NCBI GenBank assembly: GCA_002897915.1
Contig: BDTS01000085.1
Span: forward strand, 1 to 39,289
Origin: a bacterium BMS3Bbin09
Lineage (GTDB): Bacteria > Nitrospirota > Thermodesulfovibrionia > UBA6902
DNA length: 39,289 bases
Direction of reading: 5' to 3'
This document shows, one piece after another, positions 1 through 7,759 of the stretch. The position numbers were made by a program, and so were the translations under genes. The notes under the pieces were generated by a model. The model saw nothing but the letters and a program-made list of their open reading frames with translations. It was not told the DNA's origin and searched no databases. The number at the start of each line of letters is the position of its first letter. Positions within the stretch are counted from its first letter, which is position 1.

Positions 1-754
1 CGGTTATGGAAAGCGGGATGTCCTGAAATTCCAGGTCCGCCTTTTCTATCTGTATATCAAGTGTCTCAAGATTGACCCTCACGTCATATTCAAGGGCCGC
101 CTTCATGTCCCTGATCAGTCCTTCTTCAGGTCCCCTCATAATAATTTCATCAAGCACGAGGTCTATGTTTCCTTTTGTGGATATTTCAGAGGTGCCGACG
201 CTTTTGATGCTAATTTTAATATCCGTGGTGGTCTTAAGGTCAGGCAGCTCCTTCTTGAGGTCCACAAGTGAGAACTTCGCGTCACTGATAACAATACTGT
301 CCACGAGCAATGAGATCGGGAGGGCTCCGCTTGCTTCGCCTTCTTCGGCCGACTTGGCCTCCACTGTTCCTTCTTTTTTACCGATGTCCTCGAAATTGAA
401 CTTACCCTCTTTGTCACGCCAGATACTGACCTCAGGTGAAACGAGCTTTATCTCGTCAATGACAACCTGCTTTGAGAGGAGCGGTAAGAGTTTGAACCTG
501 AGAACGAATTCCTTACACTTAATAAAGTCGTTTTTCTTGTCCGCTTCTTTTATGGCAAAGTCCTTCAGCCCTATGCCCGTAAAAATATTTATGTCTATTT
601 CCCCGATATCGACTTTTCTGTTCAGGGCGCTCTCCGCCGCAGGAACCACAAACGCCTTGACCCTTTCGGGAGTAATGTAGATCTTAATGAACGCAATGGC
701 AGCAATGATGACCACGACGATCAGCGCAGTGATTATCAATAATATTTTTTTCAT
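1..754 (-). CDS. AsmA-family membrane-anchored protein, 3' part outside window
   Basis: This reading frame is absent from the ORF track because it runs off the window edge; I translated it by hand. It opens with MKKILLIITALIVVVIIAA, a single N-terminal membrane anchor, followed by ITPERVKAFVVPAAESALNRKVDIGEIDINIFTGIGLKDFAI. That segment is the characteristic AsmA start: anchor, then a beta-rich periplasmic region beginning with a conserved 'NRKVDIGEIDI..' strand. Later segments (LVSPEVSIWRDKEGKFNFEDI) also match AsmA/DUF748-type repeats. AsmA-like proteins bridge the inner and outer membranes and are implicated in lipid transport and outer-membrane assembly; the specific role here is unknown. 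About 251 codons are visible and the C-terminus lies beyond position 1. A GGAGG lies about 16 bases upstream of the ATG. It is divergent from the thioredoxin-like gene at 862. Confidence 0.7.
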   Translation of the reverse strand, partial: MKKILLIITALIVVVIIAAIAFIKIYITPERVKAFVVPAAESALNRKVDIGEIDINIFTGIGLKDFAIKEADKKNDFIKCKEFVLRFKLLPLLSKQVVIDEIKLVSPEVSIWRDKEGKFNFEDIGKKEGTVEAKSAEEGEASGALPISLLVDSIVISDAKFSLVDLKKELPDLKTTTDIKISIKSVGTSEISTKGNIDLVLDEIIMRGPEEGLIRDMKAALEYDVRVNLETLDIQIEKADLEFQDIPLSIT

Positions 755-861
755 TATGTAATTTAACATACCTCCGTCCAAAATTATCTTGATTTTCACA
801 ACGATATGTTTTATTTTTGACTATCAAATGCATTTAATGAAAATTAAAAAGGGGAACTAAT

Positions 862-1209
862 ATGGCAGAAGAGATCAATTGGGAAAACCGCCTCAGCAAT
901 TCTCTTAAGCTTGCGAAAGAAAATAATAAATCAGTGTTGATCGATTTCTACTCCCCGACATGAGGAGCGTGCAACAGGATGGAAACAGTTACGTTTCTCC
1001 AGGAGAATGTCCAGGATTACATCAACAATAATTTCGTGGCAGTGAAATACAACTCCGGCCCTGACGCTGAACAGTTCAGGCGTTTCGATGTAAGGATGAC
1101 CCCAAGCTATATTGTCCTTGACGCGGAAGGGAATGAGATCGGAAGAGTCATCGGTTATCAGGCACCCAATGAGTTTATTAGTCAGATAAATGGATTGGGG
1201 AAGTTCTAG
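862..1209 (+). CDS. Thioredoxin-fold protein, probable selenoprotein (UxxC active site)
   Basis: The ORF track shows only the 3' part (979-1209). An ATG at 862, seven bases after GGGG of AAAAAGGGG, opens the same frame and is interrupted only by TGA at 961-963. Reading that TGA as selenocysteine (U) gives VLIDFYSPT-U-GAC-NRMETVTF, with U at the first position of the thioredoxin CxxC motif, about residue 34. Downstream are a beta strand (NFVAVKYNSG), the cis-proline segment RMTPSYIVLD and GNEIGRVIGYQ, all standard for the thioredoxin_7/DUF255-like fold. Total length is 115 aa. UxxC thioredoxin-like selenoproteins are an established bacterial family. A possible SECIS hairpin follows (separate entry). 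No signal peptide is seen, so a cytoplasmic thiol/selenol reductase is inferred. The alternative is a recent nonsense mutation (TGC or TGT to TGA) or a sequencing error; the conserved coding on both sides and the exact position of the TGA argue for recoding. Confidence 0.75.
981..999 (+). promoter_or_regulatory. Candidate bacterial SECIS hairpin after UGA
   Basis: GGAAAC (981-986) can pair with GTTTC plus C (993-997, 999), leaving one bulged U at 998 and a six-base loop AGTTAC. A bulged U in the stem and a G (then U) at the start of the apical loop are features of bacterial SECIS elements recognised by SelB, and the loop begins about 23 bases after the UGA, inside the usual window. An overlapping outer pairing GGAG/CTCC (964-967 with 997-1000) is also possible. 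Pairing was done by eye; no energy calculation was made. Confidence 0.45.
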
Positions 1210-1247
1210 AGTTTAGGAGTTGTGGAGTGTTTAAGTACTTCTATATC

Positions 1248-1682
1248 TCACCCATCCGGAAACATCTTTAAAAATGCCGAAGCGCTTATGATCTTGACCG
1301 ACTTGTAATGGCCGATATCCAGCAGATCCATGTCCCCGGTAACAATAAGGTCTGCTGATGCGGATTCAGCACTGGATATGAATTTATCATCATCAGCGTC
1401 CCTGCATACTCCGCGTATCTCATCCGTGATATCTACAATGTCGAAAAAGGGAAGAACTTCTTCTTCGATTATCACCCGGATATCTTCAACAGTCAGAGAA
1501 AACTTCGGATATTCAAGAACGGCCCTGAATTCTTCAAAGGTTTCTTTTGAGAGCAAGGGAATGAATTTCCTCTTTTTCCAGAGATCAACTATTCCTGAAA
1601 GTTCTCCCCTGAATAACAGGGCTGATACCAGTATATTGGTGTCGAGAACAACTGTCTTTAGCGTTTTTTCTTTCTTGCCCAT
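1248..1682 (-). CDS. PIN-domain toxin (putative RNase of AbrB/PIN TA pair)
   Basis: A 144-aa protein with the PIN-domain pattern: VVLDTNILVSALL near the N-terminus (first acidic residue Asp14), a glutamate in ETFEEF, then CRDADDDKFI and ADLIVTGDMDLLDI carrying the C-terminal acidic residues that together bind the metal for RNA cleavage. It best fits the 'putative toxin, PIN family' group (COG1569-like) rather than classical VapC, which is usually slightly shorter. It overlaps the upstream AbrB-type gene by 25 bases on the same strand, the usual antitoxin-first arrangement. Its target RNA cannot be read from sequence. Confidence 0.85.
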   Translation of the reverse strand: MGKKEKTLKTVVLDTNILVSALLFRGELSGIVDLWKKRKFIPLLSKETFEEFRAVLEYPKFSLTVEDIRVIIEEEVLPFFDIVDITDEIRGVCRDADDDKFISSAESASADLIVTGDMDLLDIGHYKSVKIISASAFLKMFPDG

Positions 1683-1897
1683 TTAACTGCTCCGGCAACG
1701 TCGTCTTCCGTGATGCCGAGCTTTTTGAGTTTGTCCCTTACGCCCTCAAGGGGCGCATCATCAGAGGCTATCCTGACAGGCATAAGGATTATTTTCCTGT
1801 CCTGTATCGATATATCAAAATATTCGGTATCAGGAAATGACTTTACAATCTCCTTGGGCAGTGTGAGCTGATTTTTTGATGTCTTCTTTGCAAGCAT
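1658..1897 (-). CDS. AbrB/MazE-type antitoxin (swapped-hairpin DNA-binding)
   Basis: A 79-aa protein starting MLAKKTSKNQLTLPKEIVK, the SpoVT/AbrB swapped-hairpin motif (KNQLTLPKEI) that binds DNA as a dimer. The following YFDISIQDRKIILMPV is the second hairpin, and the C-terminal part (EGVRDKLKKLGITEDDVAGAVKWARKKKR) is the helical tail expected to mask the toxin. The ATG is preceded by AAGGAGGTAAGGAA, a strong ribosome-binding site that lies inside a palindrome (next entry), so autoregulation is likely. It precedes and overlaps the PIN toxin gene, forming a two-gene TA operon. Confidence 0.85.
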   Translation of the reverse strand: MLAKKTSKNQLTLPKEIVKSFPDTEYFDISIQDRKIILMPVRIASDDAPLEGVRDKLKKLGITEDDVAGAVKWARKKKR

Positions 1898-2242
1898 ATT
1901 TCCTTACCTCCTTACTGTAAGGATATCCTATATCAAGGAAAATATCAATCCCCAAGCCATGTTTTTCAAGAAAAACCCGCCAATATTTAGCATGCACAGC
2001 AGAAGTTGAGTGTGCTGTCGATAGTCTATTGTTCTACAGCAGGCATGTCACCTGCAACTTTTTCAGGTGGAAGTTGAACATAAAGCAAAGGGTGACAAAT
2101 TGTCACGGGTTCAGAACCCAGGAAAATCTGTTTTCCTAATTCGCGAAGTCCCTATGTCCAGATTTTAAAGAAATCTATGGGGATAATTGCGGTTTTAGTG
2201 TAGACGCGACACCACTCACTTATCAAGCAAGTCATTAGTTTT
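1898..2242. other. 345-base gene-free stretch with several short inverted repeats
   Basis: No convincing reading frame was found. It contains CACCTG/CAGGTG (2049-2054 with 2064-2069), the interleaved CAACTT/AAGTTG (2055-2060 with 2071-2076), and a perfect GTGACAA-A-TTGTCAC palindrome (2092-2106). The two interleaved stems cannot form together because the connecting loops are too short, so they would be alternative hairpins. No function is assigned. Confidence 0.4.
1901..1923 (-). promoter_or_regulatory. Palindromic operator candidate before AbrB/PIN operon
   Basis: CCTTAC-T-GTAAGG (1910-1922, extended by one pair to 1909-1923) is a perfect inverted repeat, with an additional CCTTAC half-site at 1902-1907. 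On the minus strand this covers the Shine-Dalgarno region of the antitoxin gene. AbrB-family antitoxins commonly repress their own operon through such sites; binding here is inferred. Confidence 0.45.
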
Positions 2243-2851
2243 TTACAAAAGCTTGCCCTGGTCGTCTTCTGATTCAAACAATGTGTCTTGCCTTGATTGT
2301 TTGGTTTTAGCTATTTCTTCCCATTTACTGGAAAACTCTGTATCTAATTGTTCCTGATATGTTTTGACTGAATCATCAAGTTTATCAATATTATTCATAG
2401 TAAGCACACGATAGAGCAGACTGCGATTCAGTAGAGGTAAAGGAATGCTTGTATTAACAGTAGCAGATCTTATCTTTCTGCATTCACTGCAATAGATGCT
2501 TGCAAAATGTTCTTTGTCGTGTACTTCTACAAAGTGCAGATCATCAATTGAGGAACATACAGAGCATGAAGGGAATATGCTTTCCGGTTCGGGATCGTCT
2601 GGAAAGTCTAATGATAGCTGTAGCTTATTTGTATCTTCGATCTTGCCCGGCCCGGTTCCATGCGTGAAGGCTTCTCCTGTGCGATATAAATCAAATAAAA
2701 GTGCCCTTTTGAAACGGTCTTCCTTTTTTATCCCGGCTTTTGATAATTTTTGATGTCCTTCATCAGTCAACTGAAAAGTTACAATACTGCCGCTGATTGA
2801 GGTAAGGACATAATATTTTTCTCTGTCTTTGTATTTATGCAATATGGGCAT
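2243..2851 (-). CDS. Unknown protein with zinc-ribbon-like CxxC pair
   Basis: A 202-aa protein I do not recognise. The N-terminal 60 residues (KYYVLTSISGSIVTFQLTDEG) are beta-rich. In the middle, SCSVCSSIDDLHFVEVHDKEHFASIYCSECRK has two CxxC pairs about 27 residues apart, consistent with a treble-clef or zinc-ribbon fold. The C-terminal 60 residues are helical and charged, ending in an acidic tail (FESEDDQGKLL). The start at 2851 has a GGAG about a dozen bases upstream. It lies alone between two toxin-antitoxin modules at the edge of the defence region, so a defence or nucleic-acid role is possible but not shown. Confidence 0.6.
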   Translation of the reverse strand: MPILHKYKDREKYYVLTSISGSIVTFQLTDEGHQKLSKAGIKKEDRFKRALLFDLYRTGEAFTHGTGPGKIEDTNKLQLSLDFPDDPEPESIFPSCSVCSSIDDLHFVEVHDKEHFASIYCSECRKIRSATVNTSIPLPLLNRSLLYRVLTMNNIDKLDDSVKTYQEQLDTEFSSKWEEIAKTKQSRQDTLFESEDDQGKLL

Positions 2852-2967
2852 TTACCCTGGCTCCGATTATATATTTTTCCATTAATACAAAAGCATATTA
2901 TTGTTTTTCTGACATTTCACATTTTGTTTGACGGTGAGGATATGGGATTAATGAGGAAGATGGTGAG

Positions 2968-3153
2968 TTAAAGCCCAAGCTCTTTCTTGAGATTGTTATG
3001 AGATGTCCAATTTTTATTCTTTTTCTTTACATCCATAGCTGAATCATAGTCAATCTTATCCTGCTCAATTTCCTTTAACCTCTTGTATTCATTGTAGTCA
3101 AGAACTACTGCTACCGGTTTATTATCCTCTTTTACAATCTGTGTCTTAATCAT
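2968..3153 (-). CDS. Phd/YefM/RelB-like antitoxin
   Basis: A 61-aa protein beginning MIKTQIVKEDNKPVAVVLDYNEYKRLKEIEQ. This short beta hairpin followed by a helix, 'PVAVVLDYNEYKRL', is typical of Phd/YefM and related RelE-partner antitoxins; the charged C-terminus (KKKNKNWTSHNNLKKELGL) would wrap the toxin. It overlaps the upstream RelE-like toxin gene by 8 bases and lies second in the operon, the reverse of the common antitoxin-first order (as in higBA). Family assignment rests on size, motif and neighbour. Confidence 0.75.
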   Translation of the reverse strand: MIKTQIVKEDNKPVAVVLDYNEYKRLKEIEQDKIDYDSAMDVKKKNKNWTSHNNLKKELGL

Positions 3154-3409
3154 GATAAGCCTCCTGTCTGTGCTTTATCTCATAGATTAATATAACATTT
3201 TTATCGTCTTCAAATATAATTCTGTAATTCCCTGCACGTAGTCTTTTAAGGTTACCATATTTTCCCTTTAAAACTTTCACATTAACACTCCTGGAAGGTT
3301 TGACGGCATAAGTCTCTATCGACTGCAATATTATCGCCGCACTCTTCCTGTCTCCTTTATGAATTTTCTTAAATTGTTTGACAGCTTTCTCTGAGTACTT
3401 TATTTCCAT
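3146..3409 (-). CDS. RelE/ParE-family toxin
   Basis: An 87-aa protein with the RelE/ParE signature: MEIKYSEKAVKQFKKI at the N-terminus (helix of the toxin fold), KVLKGKYGNLKRLRAGNYRIIFEDD in the middle (the conserved 'RLRAGNYRIIF' strand pair) and VILIYEIKHRQEAYHD at the end, with the catalytic-type basic and aromatic residues in the C-terminal strand (HRQEAY). Most RelE relatives cleave mRNA in the ribosomal A site, while ParE relatives poison gyrase. The HRxxAY ending favours the RelE/YoeB-like RNase side. It is co-directional with, and overlaps, the antitoxin gene downstream. Confidence 0.85.
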   Translation of the reverse strand: MEIKYSEKAVKQFKKIHKGDRKSAAIILQSIETYAVKPSRSVNVKVLKGKYGNLKRLRAGNYRIIFEDDKNVILIYEIKHRQEAYHD

Positions 3410-3423
3410 TGTGTTATATCCAA

Positions 3424-3501
3424 TTAATCCTCTTCCGGCAATGAAAAAGCCTCATATTCTTTTTCCGTCATTTCAAATTCAGGAGCAGTGATTTTTATCA
3501 C
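3424..3501 (-). CDS. Possible 25-aa ORF between EVE and RelE genes
   Basis: A GTG at 3501-3499 overlaps the TGA of the EVE gene (GTGA) and opens a short frame, VIKITAPEFEMTEKEYEAFSLPEED, stopping at 3424, just before the toxin ATG. The peptide is acidic and has no recognised family. The tight overlap suggests translational coupling, but the length is too short for confidence; it may be the remnant of a longer gene. Confidence 0.2.
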   Translation of the reverse strand: MIKITAPEFEMTEKEYEAFSLPEED

Positions 3502-3911
3502 TTCTTTATATTTGCCTTTTTTCTAATTATCTCAAATTCTTCTTTTGATAAGGGCAGTACAGAAACTCTCGGTTGTTTAATGAGTCCGATGTTATGTAAT
3601 TTACTATCATTTTTTATTTGTTGTAATGATATTGATTGTTCAAATGTGTTAATCGGTTCAAAATCAATCGATAACCATACCTCACTTTTTGTAGTTTTAT
3701 CATTGTACGGTAAGGTGCTCACTTTCATTATGCCGTATATTGATTTAGAAGACGGGCTATGATAGTAAAGCACTAAATCTCCTTTTTTCATTTGTGCGAT
3801 ATTATTCTTTGCCTGATGGTTGCGGATTCCATAGAGTTTGAAGACACCCTCAACCAAAACATTCTGCCATGAACGGATACGAAAAGGCGATTTGACAAAC
3901 CAGTAGTTCAT
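3498..3911 (-). CDS. EVE-domain (PUA-like) protein, modified-base reader
   Basis: A 137-aa single-domain protein. It starts MNYWFVKSPFRIRSWQNVL and continues with GIRNHQAKNNIAQMKKGDLVLYYHSP and IYGIMKVSTLPYND. The 'G.RN..A..N...M..GD..L.YHS' segment is the hallmark of the EVE domain (thymocyte-nuclear-protein-1-like), a PUA/YTH-related fold that binds modified bases such as methylated or hydroxymethylated cytosine. Its ATG overlaps the methylase stop by four bases (ATGA) behind GAGGGG, so the two are translationally coupled. Stand-alone EVE proteins are frequent in defence loci and are thought to sense modified DNA. Here it would add modified-base recognition to the methylase/helicase cassette (inference). 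Confidence 0.85.
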   Translation of the reverse strand: MNYWFVKSPFRIRSWQNVLVEGVFKLYGIRNHQAKNNIAQMKKGDLVLYYHSPSSKSIYGIMKVSTLPYNDKTTKSEVWLSIDFEPINTFEQSISLQQIKNDSKLHNIGLIKQPRVSVLPLSKEEFEIIRKKANIKK

Positions 3912-6900
3912 GACCCCTCAGTGTTGATTTTATTATTCTGCGCCTTGACAAGCTTTGGATACCGCCGGGCGTACCAGTTCTCGACCTCTGCAATGTCTTC
4001 ATCATTCAGGCCATATGCCTTATAAACCAGGCGGTCTATCTCAATCTGCTCGTTTGAGGCATAATCATAGCGAGGATTCATCTTTTGTTTACTTATAACT
4101 GCCGAAACTAAGTGTTCAATCGGAGACAAAGATATATAATCAAAAACAATGTTAATCGGCTTTAGCCCCTCAACTTGGGTATGGACAGTATGGTTAATAT
4201 AGTTCTTGACTTTGTATCTGACAAGTTTTGACGCTAACAGGCCTAATAAAATTAACTCGTTCCCCTTTTCTATGAAAATTGACATGCCCATGACATCATA
4301 GAGGGTGCCAGAACTTATCCTGAAAGTGGGAGCGTAATAACCGGTGTCAGAAAATGTTATGCTTTTCTCAAAATAAGTATCAATATTTCGAAAAACAGCA
4401 CAAGGTGTTGTATTATAATGAGGCTTAACTTCCTTTTGGTCCCCTTTATCTTTAAGCTTCTGCGCAATCGTATATGTCTTCATCCTCTTTACGGCCCACT
4501 CGCTCCAGTCAATGTAATAATTCGTGGGCACATAATAGTTTGGCATCCAGCCTTCAGCAGAATCGGATTCGCCGCCTTTGTCATACGGCAAAATATAACG
4601 TCCATCAAAATATCTACTGGACTTTGGGTTCTTAGAAATGCCTTTTTCAATAGTGTCTATTCGTAACTTCTCGTTTATAATTATTTTCTGTATGTCATCA
4701 TCCGTCAAAAGAAAATCCTTAAAATCATCAATGCTTCGGTAAGTACCTCGTGCTTCGGGATTCTGGAATAGGTAGGACTCATTGTCTCCTGTCTGTAAAC
4801 CGACCTTCACCTCAGCTATCTGATCTAACTTTGCCAGCTTGAGCCTCTTGACATTGAGACTGATTTTTCTCACCTGAACAGACTTGCCGCCAAGGTCAAC
4901 GTATTCTACTGAGGCACTTTTATCATTCATCAGTGCAAACAGTGTCGGTGATGCCACAAAGAACGGAAGATTGGAATTAGTCTCGATCAATTCCTGAGGG
5001 TAATAATAGATGGCATATTCAGGGCTTGAGATGCTCGCCCTTTTTTTAAATCCCTCTGTCTTGTAAAGAATCTCAAGAAACCGCTCATAGTCATCGTAAA
5101 TGCTAACATTGGTCATATCAACCATTTGGCAGTGATGACCAGCGTCTATGGTTATTTGATCTGCTGGTCTTCCCGGAGAGAATACGTTTCTTTCGCAAAT
5201 GATGATCGCCGTATTGACCGTGGCCTTGAAGGTGTCAGGATGCACTCGGATCATCTTGTGAATATAATTGCGCATCATCTGCTGACGAAGAGGGAAGTGC
5301 GTTTTGATTGTCATGAAGGTGTCAGAAACTATATAGGCAAGGATGCCCTTGTTTTTGAGAGGTGTAGTATTTTCTCCGTTACCGAGGAACCGGGCAATAA
5401 AGGCTCCATAAGGGTCTTTCTTGCCCAGCTCAAGTCTATTCTTAACCTTAACGGAAATATCCTTGCCGCCATACGGCGGATTGCCGATTACGATATCAAA
5501 GGGCTGATGTATCAGTTCAGGAAAGAACAGATCGAGATTGAAAAATGGAGCGCAGAGATTGGCATGCTGAAACCATTGCTTTAATATAACCTTATTCCGA
5601 ATGCTCTCGGACTGCGGGTCTTTAAGCTTCTTGCCGGTAGCCCGTTCAGAAAAATTAGGGAAATACGTAGCCAAAATCTCACTAATCTCTGAGGCTATCT
5701 GTTCCTTCTCATCCCTTGAAAGGTTGGGCCTGTAGTACTTCTCTTTAGCATCCCTCAGATGTGCAAAAACAGTTTCATCAAATAGGCCGATGTCCAGATC
5801 CACCAAAGAGTCAGCGCAGATGATCTTCGTTTCAATATTAGGAAGCGGGATAATATGGTAATTTTCTTCTGGCTTTTTCAGGTCAATCTGCTGTTCGATC
5901 AGAAGAGTTATGAAAAATCTTAGCTTGGTTATAAGCACGGCCAGCGGCTGATTGTCTATGCCGTATATGACATTCTTGATAATGCCGAGCTTCCGGGGAT
6001 AGTCTTCCAAGTGCTGTTCAAGAATCTTCGCAAAGTTGTTGCGCTGAAACTTGTCCTCAATCCTTGAAAGCTGCTTGTCGAGCCATAAATGGTTCTTGGG
6101 GTCAACAAGCTTAAGTATAGAGACAATCCTGTGCAGCATGCCCATCGGAAAAGCGCCCGAACCACAGGCCGGATCGAGCACCTTTATACTGTCGAGCGCA
6201 TCGACCACGATTGCATTAAAAGCCTTGTCATCGCCGTCGAGCCGGTCAAAGTAGATTAGACTATTCAAACTCTTTATGTGAGCCTTTTTACCCTTCTGTT
6301 TAAAATAATTTAAAAGGTAGAGAATCAACGATTCATTGACCATATAGTCAATAACTTTACGTGGTGTGTAGAACGAGCCGGATTCTTTTCTGGCAGTCTT
6401 TGCGACACCCTCATCAGGGTCAATTTCCGCAAGAAGGTTTTCAAAGACCAGGCCCAGTAACTCAGGATCAAGCGCAACCTCCTCTTCCAGAGGAGTGCTT
6501 TCGTGAACAGTAAATACGTATGAAGCCAATATCCTATTAAGCCCCTCAGTTTTCAAGGTCTTCTTCCCGAAGCCTACCGTCAATTGTTTTGCATAGAATA
6601 GTTCGTTCGGAATATACAGAGGCCCGTCTTCGGTGGTTTCGTTGTAATTGTCTTCTTCAAGGCGGTCGAAAAGTCCGCCGTTTAGAAAAGGAATGCTGTC
6701 AAAAAGACCAAAATTAAAATCTTCAGACAGATATTTCTTGCCGAGATATTCGGCCATTCTCTTTGATGCATTCATAGGCGAGTTCAGACAGCTTAGAAAG
6801 ATATTTTGCAATATCCCCCGATAGTAGCTGTTTTCCGTGTCAAAGTCTTTATTTGATTTTCTAACAAGTACAATCGGACTACCTGCATAGTCATAGAGTT

Positions 6901-7732
6901 CGAGCAATTTGGGATCGATCAATCCCTTTTCTTTAAGAAACCAGCAAAAGATCATCCGGCATATCAGCCTCACAGTGAAGTTTTTAACGTTATCCTTGTC
7001 GTCTTTATAATATTCTGGCCTGATTGGAAGCTTTATGACATTTGTTGCATAGTAATACCAAGCTGAGATTTTTCGATAAAAAGACTCATTCAACACCTGA
7101 ACATCGAATACTTCCTGCCACTGCTTATAAAGGGCATTAAAGTCCGTTACATCAGGCTCAACTTTTAAATCATACAAAATCTTTAAATGCCCGGTATGTG
7201 GTGAATCAGTATTGATGTCCTTAAGAAGCGAAATCTTGCCTATCTTTTCCCCTTCTCTCCATGCCTGTTTATATTTAGTTCTTTCAGAAGCTGCGAAAGA
7301 AAGGAGGTCTCCATATTGTAAAAGTAGAACAACAGGTATATATTCGCTTACACGGTTAAATGCCCTTGTCAGCTCGGCTATCCTGCCTCTTGCAGGAGAA
7401 TAAGAATCATCCAGTTTGACAGCAAAAACCATCAAGCCGTTATAATCTGCATTGATCTTACCCGTAGCTTCCTGGAGAGAGATTTTGTCATCGCTTAACA
7501 AAGGGGCATTCCCGTCAAAAACAGAATCATCGACAAGACCTAAAAAATATGTTTCGGTAACGGCCTCAAAAATATCTTTGTCTTTATATTGATCCTTTAA
7601 CAGCTCTTTTGCCTCTAATGAAGAAGCAGTATTGCTATTCAAACGTACGCCTAACTGGTTGAAAAACTCAGTGCCCGCCTCGAAGAGGTTGTTTTTGAAA
7701 ATGGTCAGGTTTATCCGAGTTGTCTGTTTCAT
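3908..7732 (-). CDS. Eco57I-type N6-adenine DNA methylase (type IIG/PglX-like, 1274 aa)
   Basis: Residues 1-200 form an N-terminal domain (YSPARGRIAELTRAFNRV, TKYKQAWREGEKIGKISLL) common in these large methylases. NESFYRKISAWYYYA and FCWFLKEKGLI (about 215-270) belong to the helical linker. SGSFYTPRKVIDYMV precedes methylase motif I, VLDPACGSGAF (about 518-528). Motif IV, IGNPPYGG (about 749-756), defines an N6-adenine amino-methyltransferase. The C-terminal 450 residues should hold the target-recognition domain (KVGLQTGDN appears there). I see no clear PD-(D/E)xK nuclease signature, so cleavage may be supplied by the PLD-helicase encoded upstream. The start has no obvious Shine-Dalgarno; a TATAAT box lies 27 bases upstream. 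It would methylate host sites and so mark self DNA. AT-rich composition relative to the housekeeping genes suggests transfer. Confidence 0.9.
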   Translation of the reverse strand: MKQTTRINLTIFKNNLFEAGTEFFNQLGVRLNSNTASSLEAKELLKDQYKDKDIFEAVTETYFLGLVDDSVFDGNAPLLSDDKISLQEATGKINADYNGLMVFAVKLDDSYSPARGRIAELTRAFNRVSEYIPVVLLLQYGDLLSFAASERTKYKQAWREGEKIGKISLLKDINTDSPHTGHLKILYDLKVEPDVTDFNALYKQWQEVFDVQVLNESFYRKISAWYYYATNVIKLPIRPEYYKDDKDNVKNFTVRLICRMIFCWFLKEKGLIDPKLLELYDYAGSPIVLVRKSNKDFDTENSYYRGILQNIFLSCLNSPMNASKRMAEYLGKKYLSEDFNFGLFDSIPFLNGGLFDRLEEDNYNETTEDGPLYIPNELFYAKQLTVGFGKKTLKTEGLNRILASYVFTVHESTPLEEEVALDPELLGLVFENLLAEIDPDEGVAKTARKESGSFYTPRKVIDYMVNESLILYLLNYFKQKGKKAHIKSLNSLIYFDRLDGDDKAFNAIVVDALDSIKVLDPACGSGAFPMGMLHRIVSILKLVDPKNHLWLDKQLSRIEDKFQRNNFAKILEQHLEDYPRKLGIIKNVIYGIDNQPLAVLITKLRFFITLLIEQQIDLKKPEENYHIIPLPNIETKIICADSLVDLDIGLFDETVFAHLRDAKEKYYRPNLSRDEKEQIASEISEILATYFPNFSERATGKKLKDPQSESIRNKVILKQWFQHANLCAPFFNLDLFFPELIHQPFDIVIGNPPYGGKDISVKVKNRLELGKKDPYGAFIARFLGNGENTTPLKNKGILAYIVSDTFMTIKTHFPLRQQMMRNYIHKMIRVHPDTFKATVNTAIIICERNVFSPGRPADQITIDAGHHCQMVDMTNVSIYDDYERFLEILYKTEGFKKRASISSPEYAIYYYPQELIETNSNLPFFVASPTLFALMNDKSASVEYVDLGGKSVQVRKISLNVKRLKLAKLDQIAEVKVGLQTGDNESYLFQNPEARGTYRSIDDFKDFLLTDDDIQKIIINEKLRIDTIEKGISKNPKSSRYFDGRYILPYDKGGESDSAEGWMPNYYVPTNYYIDWSEWAVKRMKTYTIAQKLKDKGDQKEVKPHYNTTPCAVFRNIDTYFEKSITFSDTGYYAPTFRISSGTLYDVMGMSIFIEKGNELILLGLLASKLVRYKVKNYINHTVHTQVEGLKPINIVFDYISLSPIEHLVSAVISKQKMNPRYDYASNEQIEIDRLVYKAYGLNDEDIAEVENWYARRYPKLVKAQNNKINTEGS

Positions 7733-7759
7733 ACAATTAAAACATTAACAAATATTTGA

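Noticed and set aside
72-680. 202-aa plus-strand ORF (and the minus ORF 163..417)
   Set aside because: Both are out-of-frame shadows of the AsmA-family gene on the minus strand, whose frame runs off the window and so is missing from the track.
979-1209. Separate 76-aa ORF starting at 979
   Set aside because: Its ATG is inside the thioredoxin fold, after the active site. The frame continues upstream through the TGA to a proper start at 862.
2049-2076. H-type pseudoknot
   Set aside because: Zero and one-base connecting loops cannot span six-pair stems, so only alternative hairpins are feasible.
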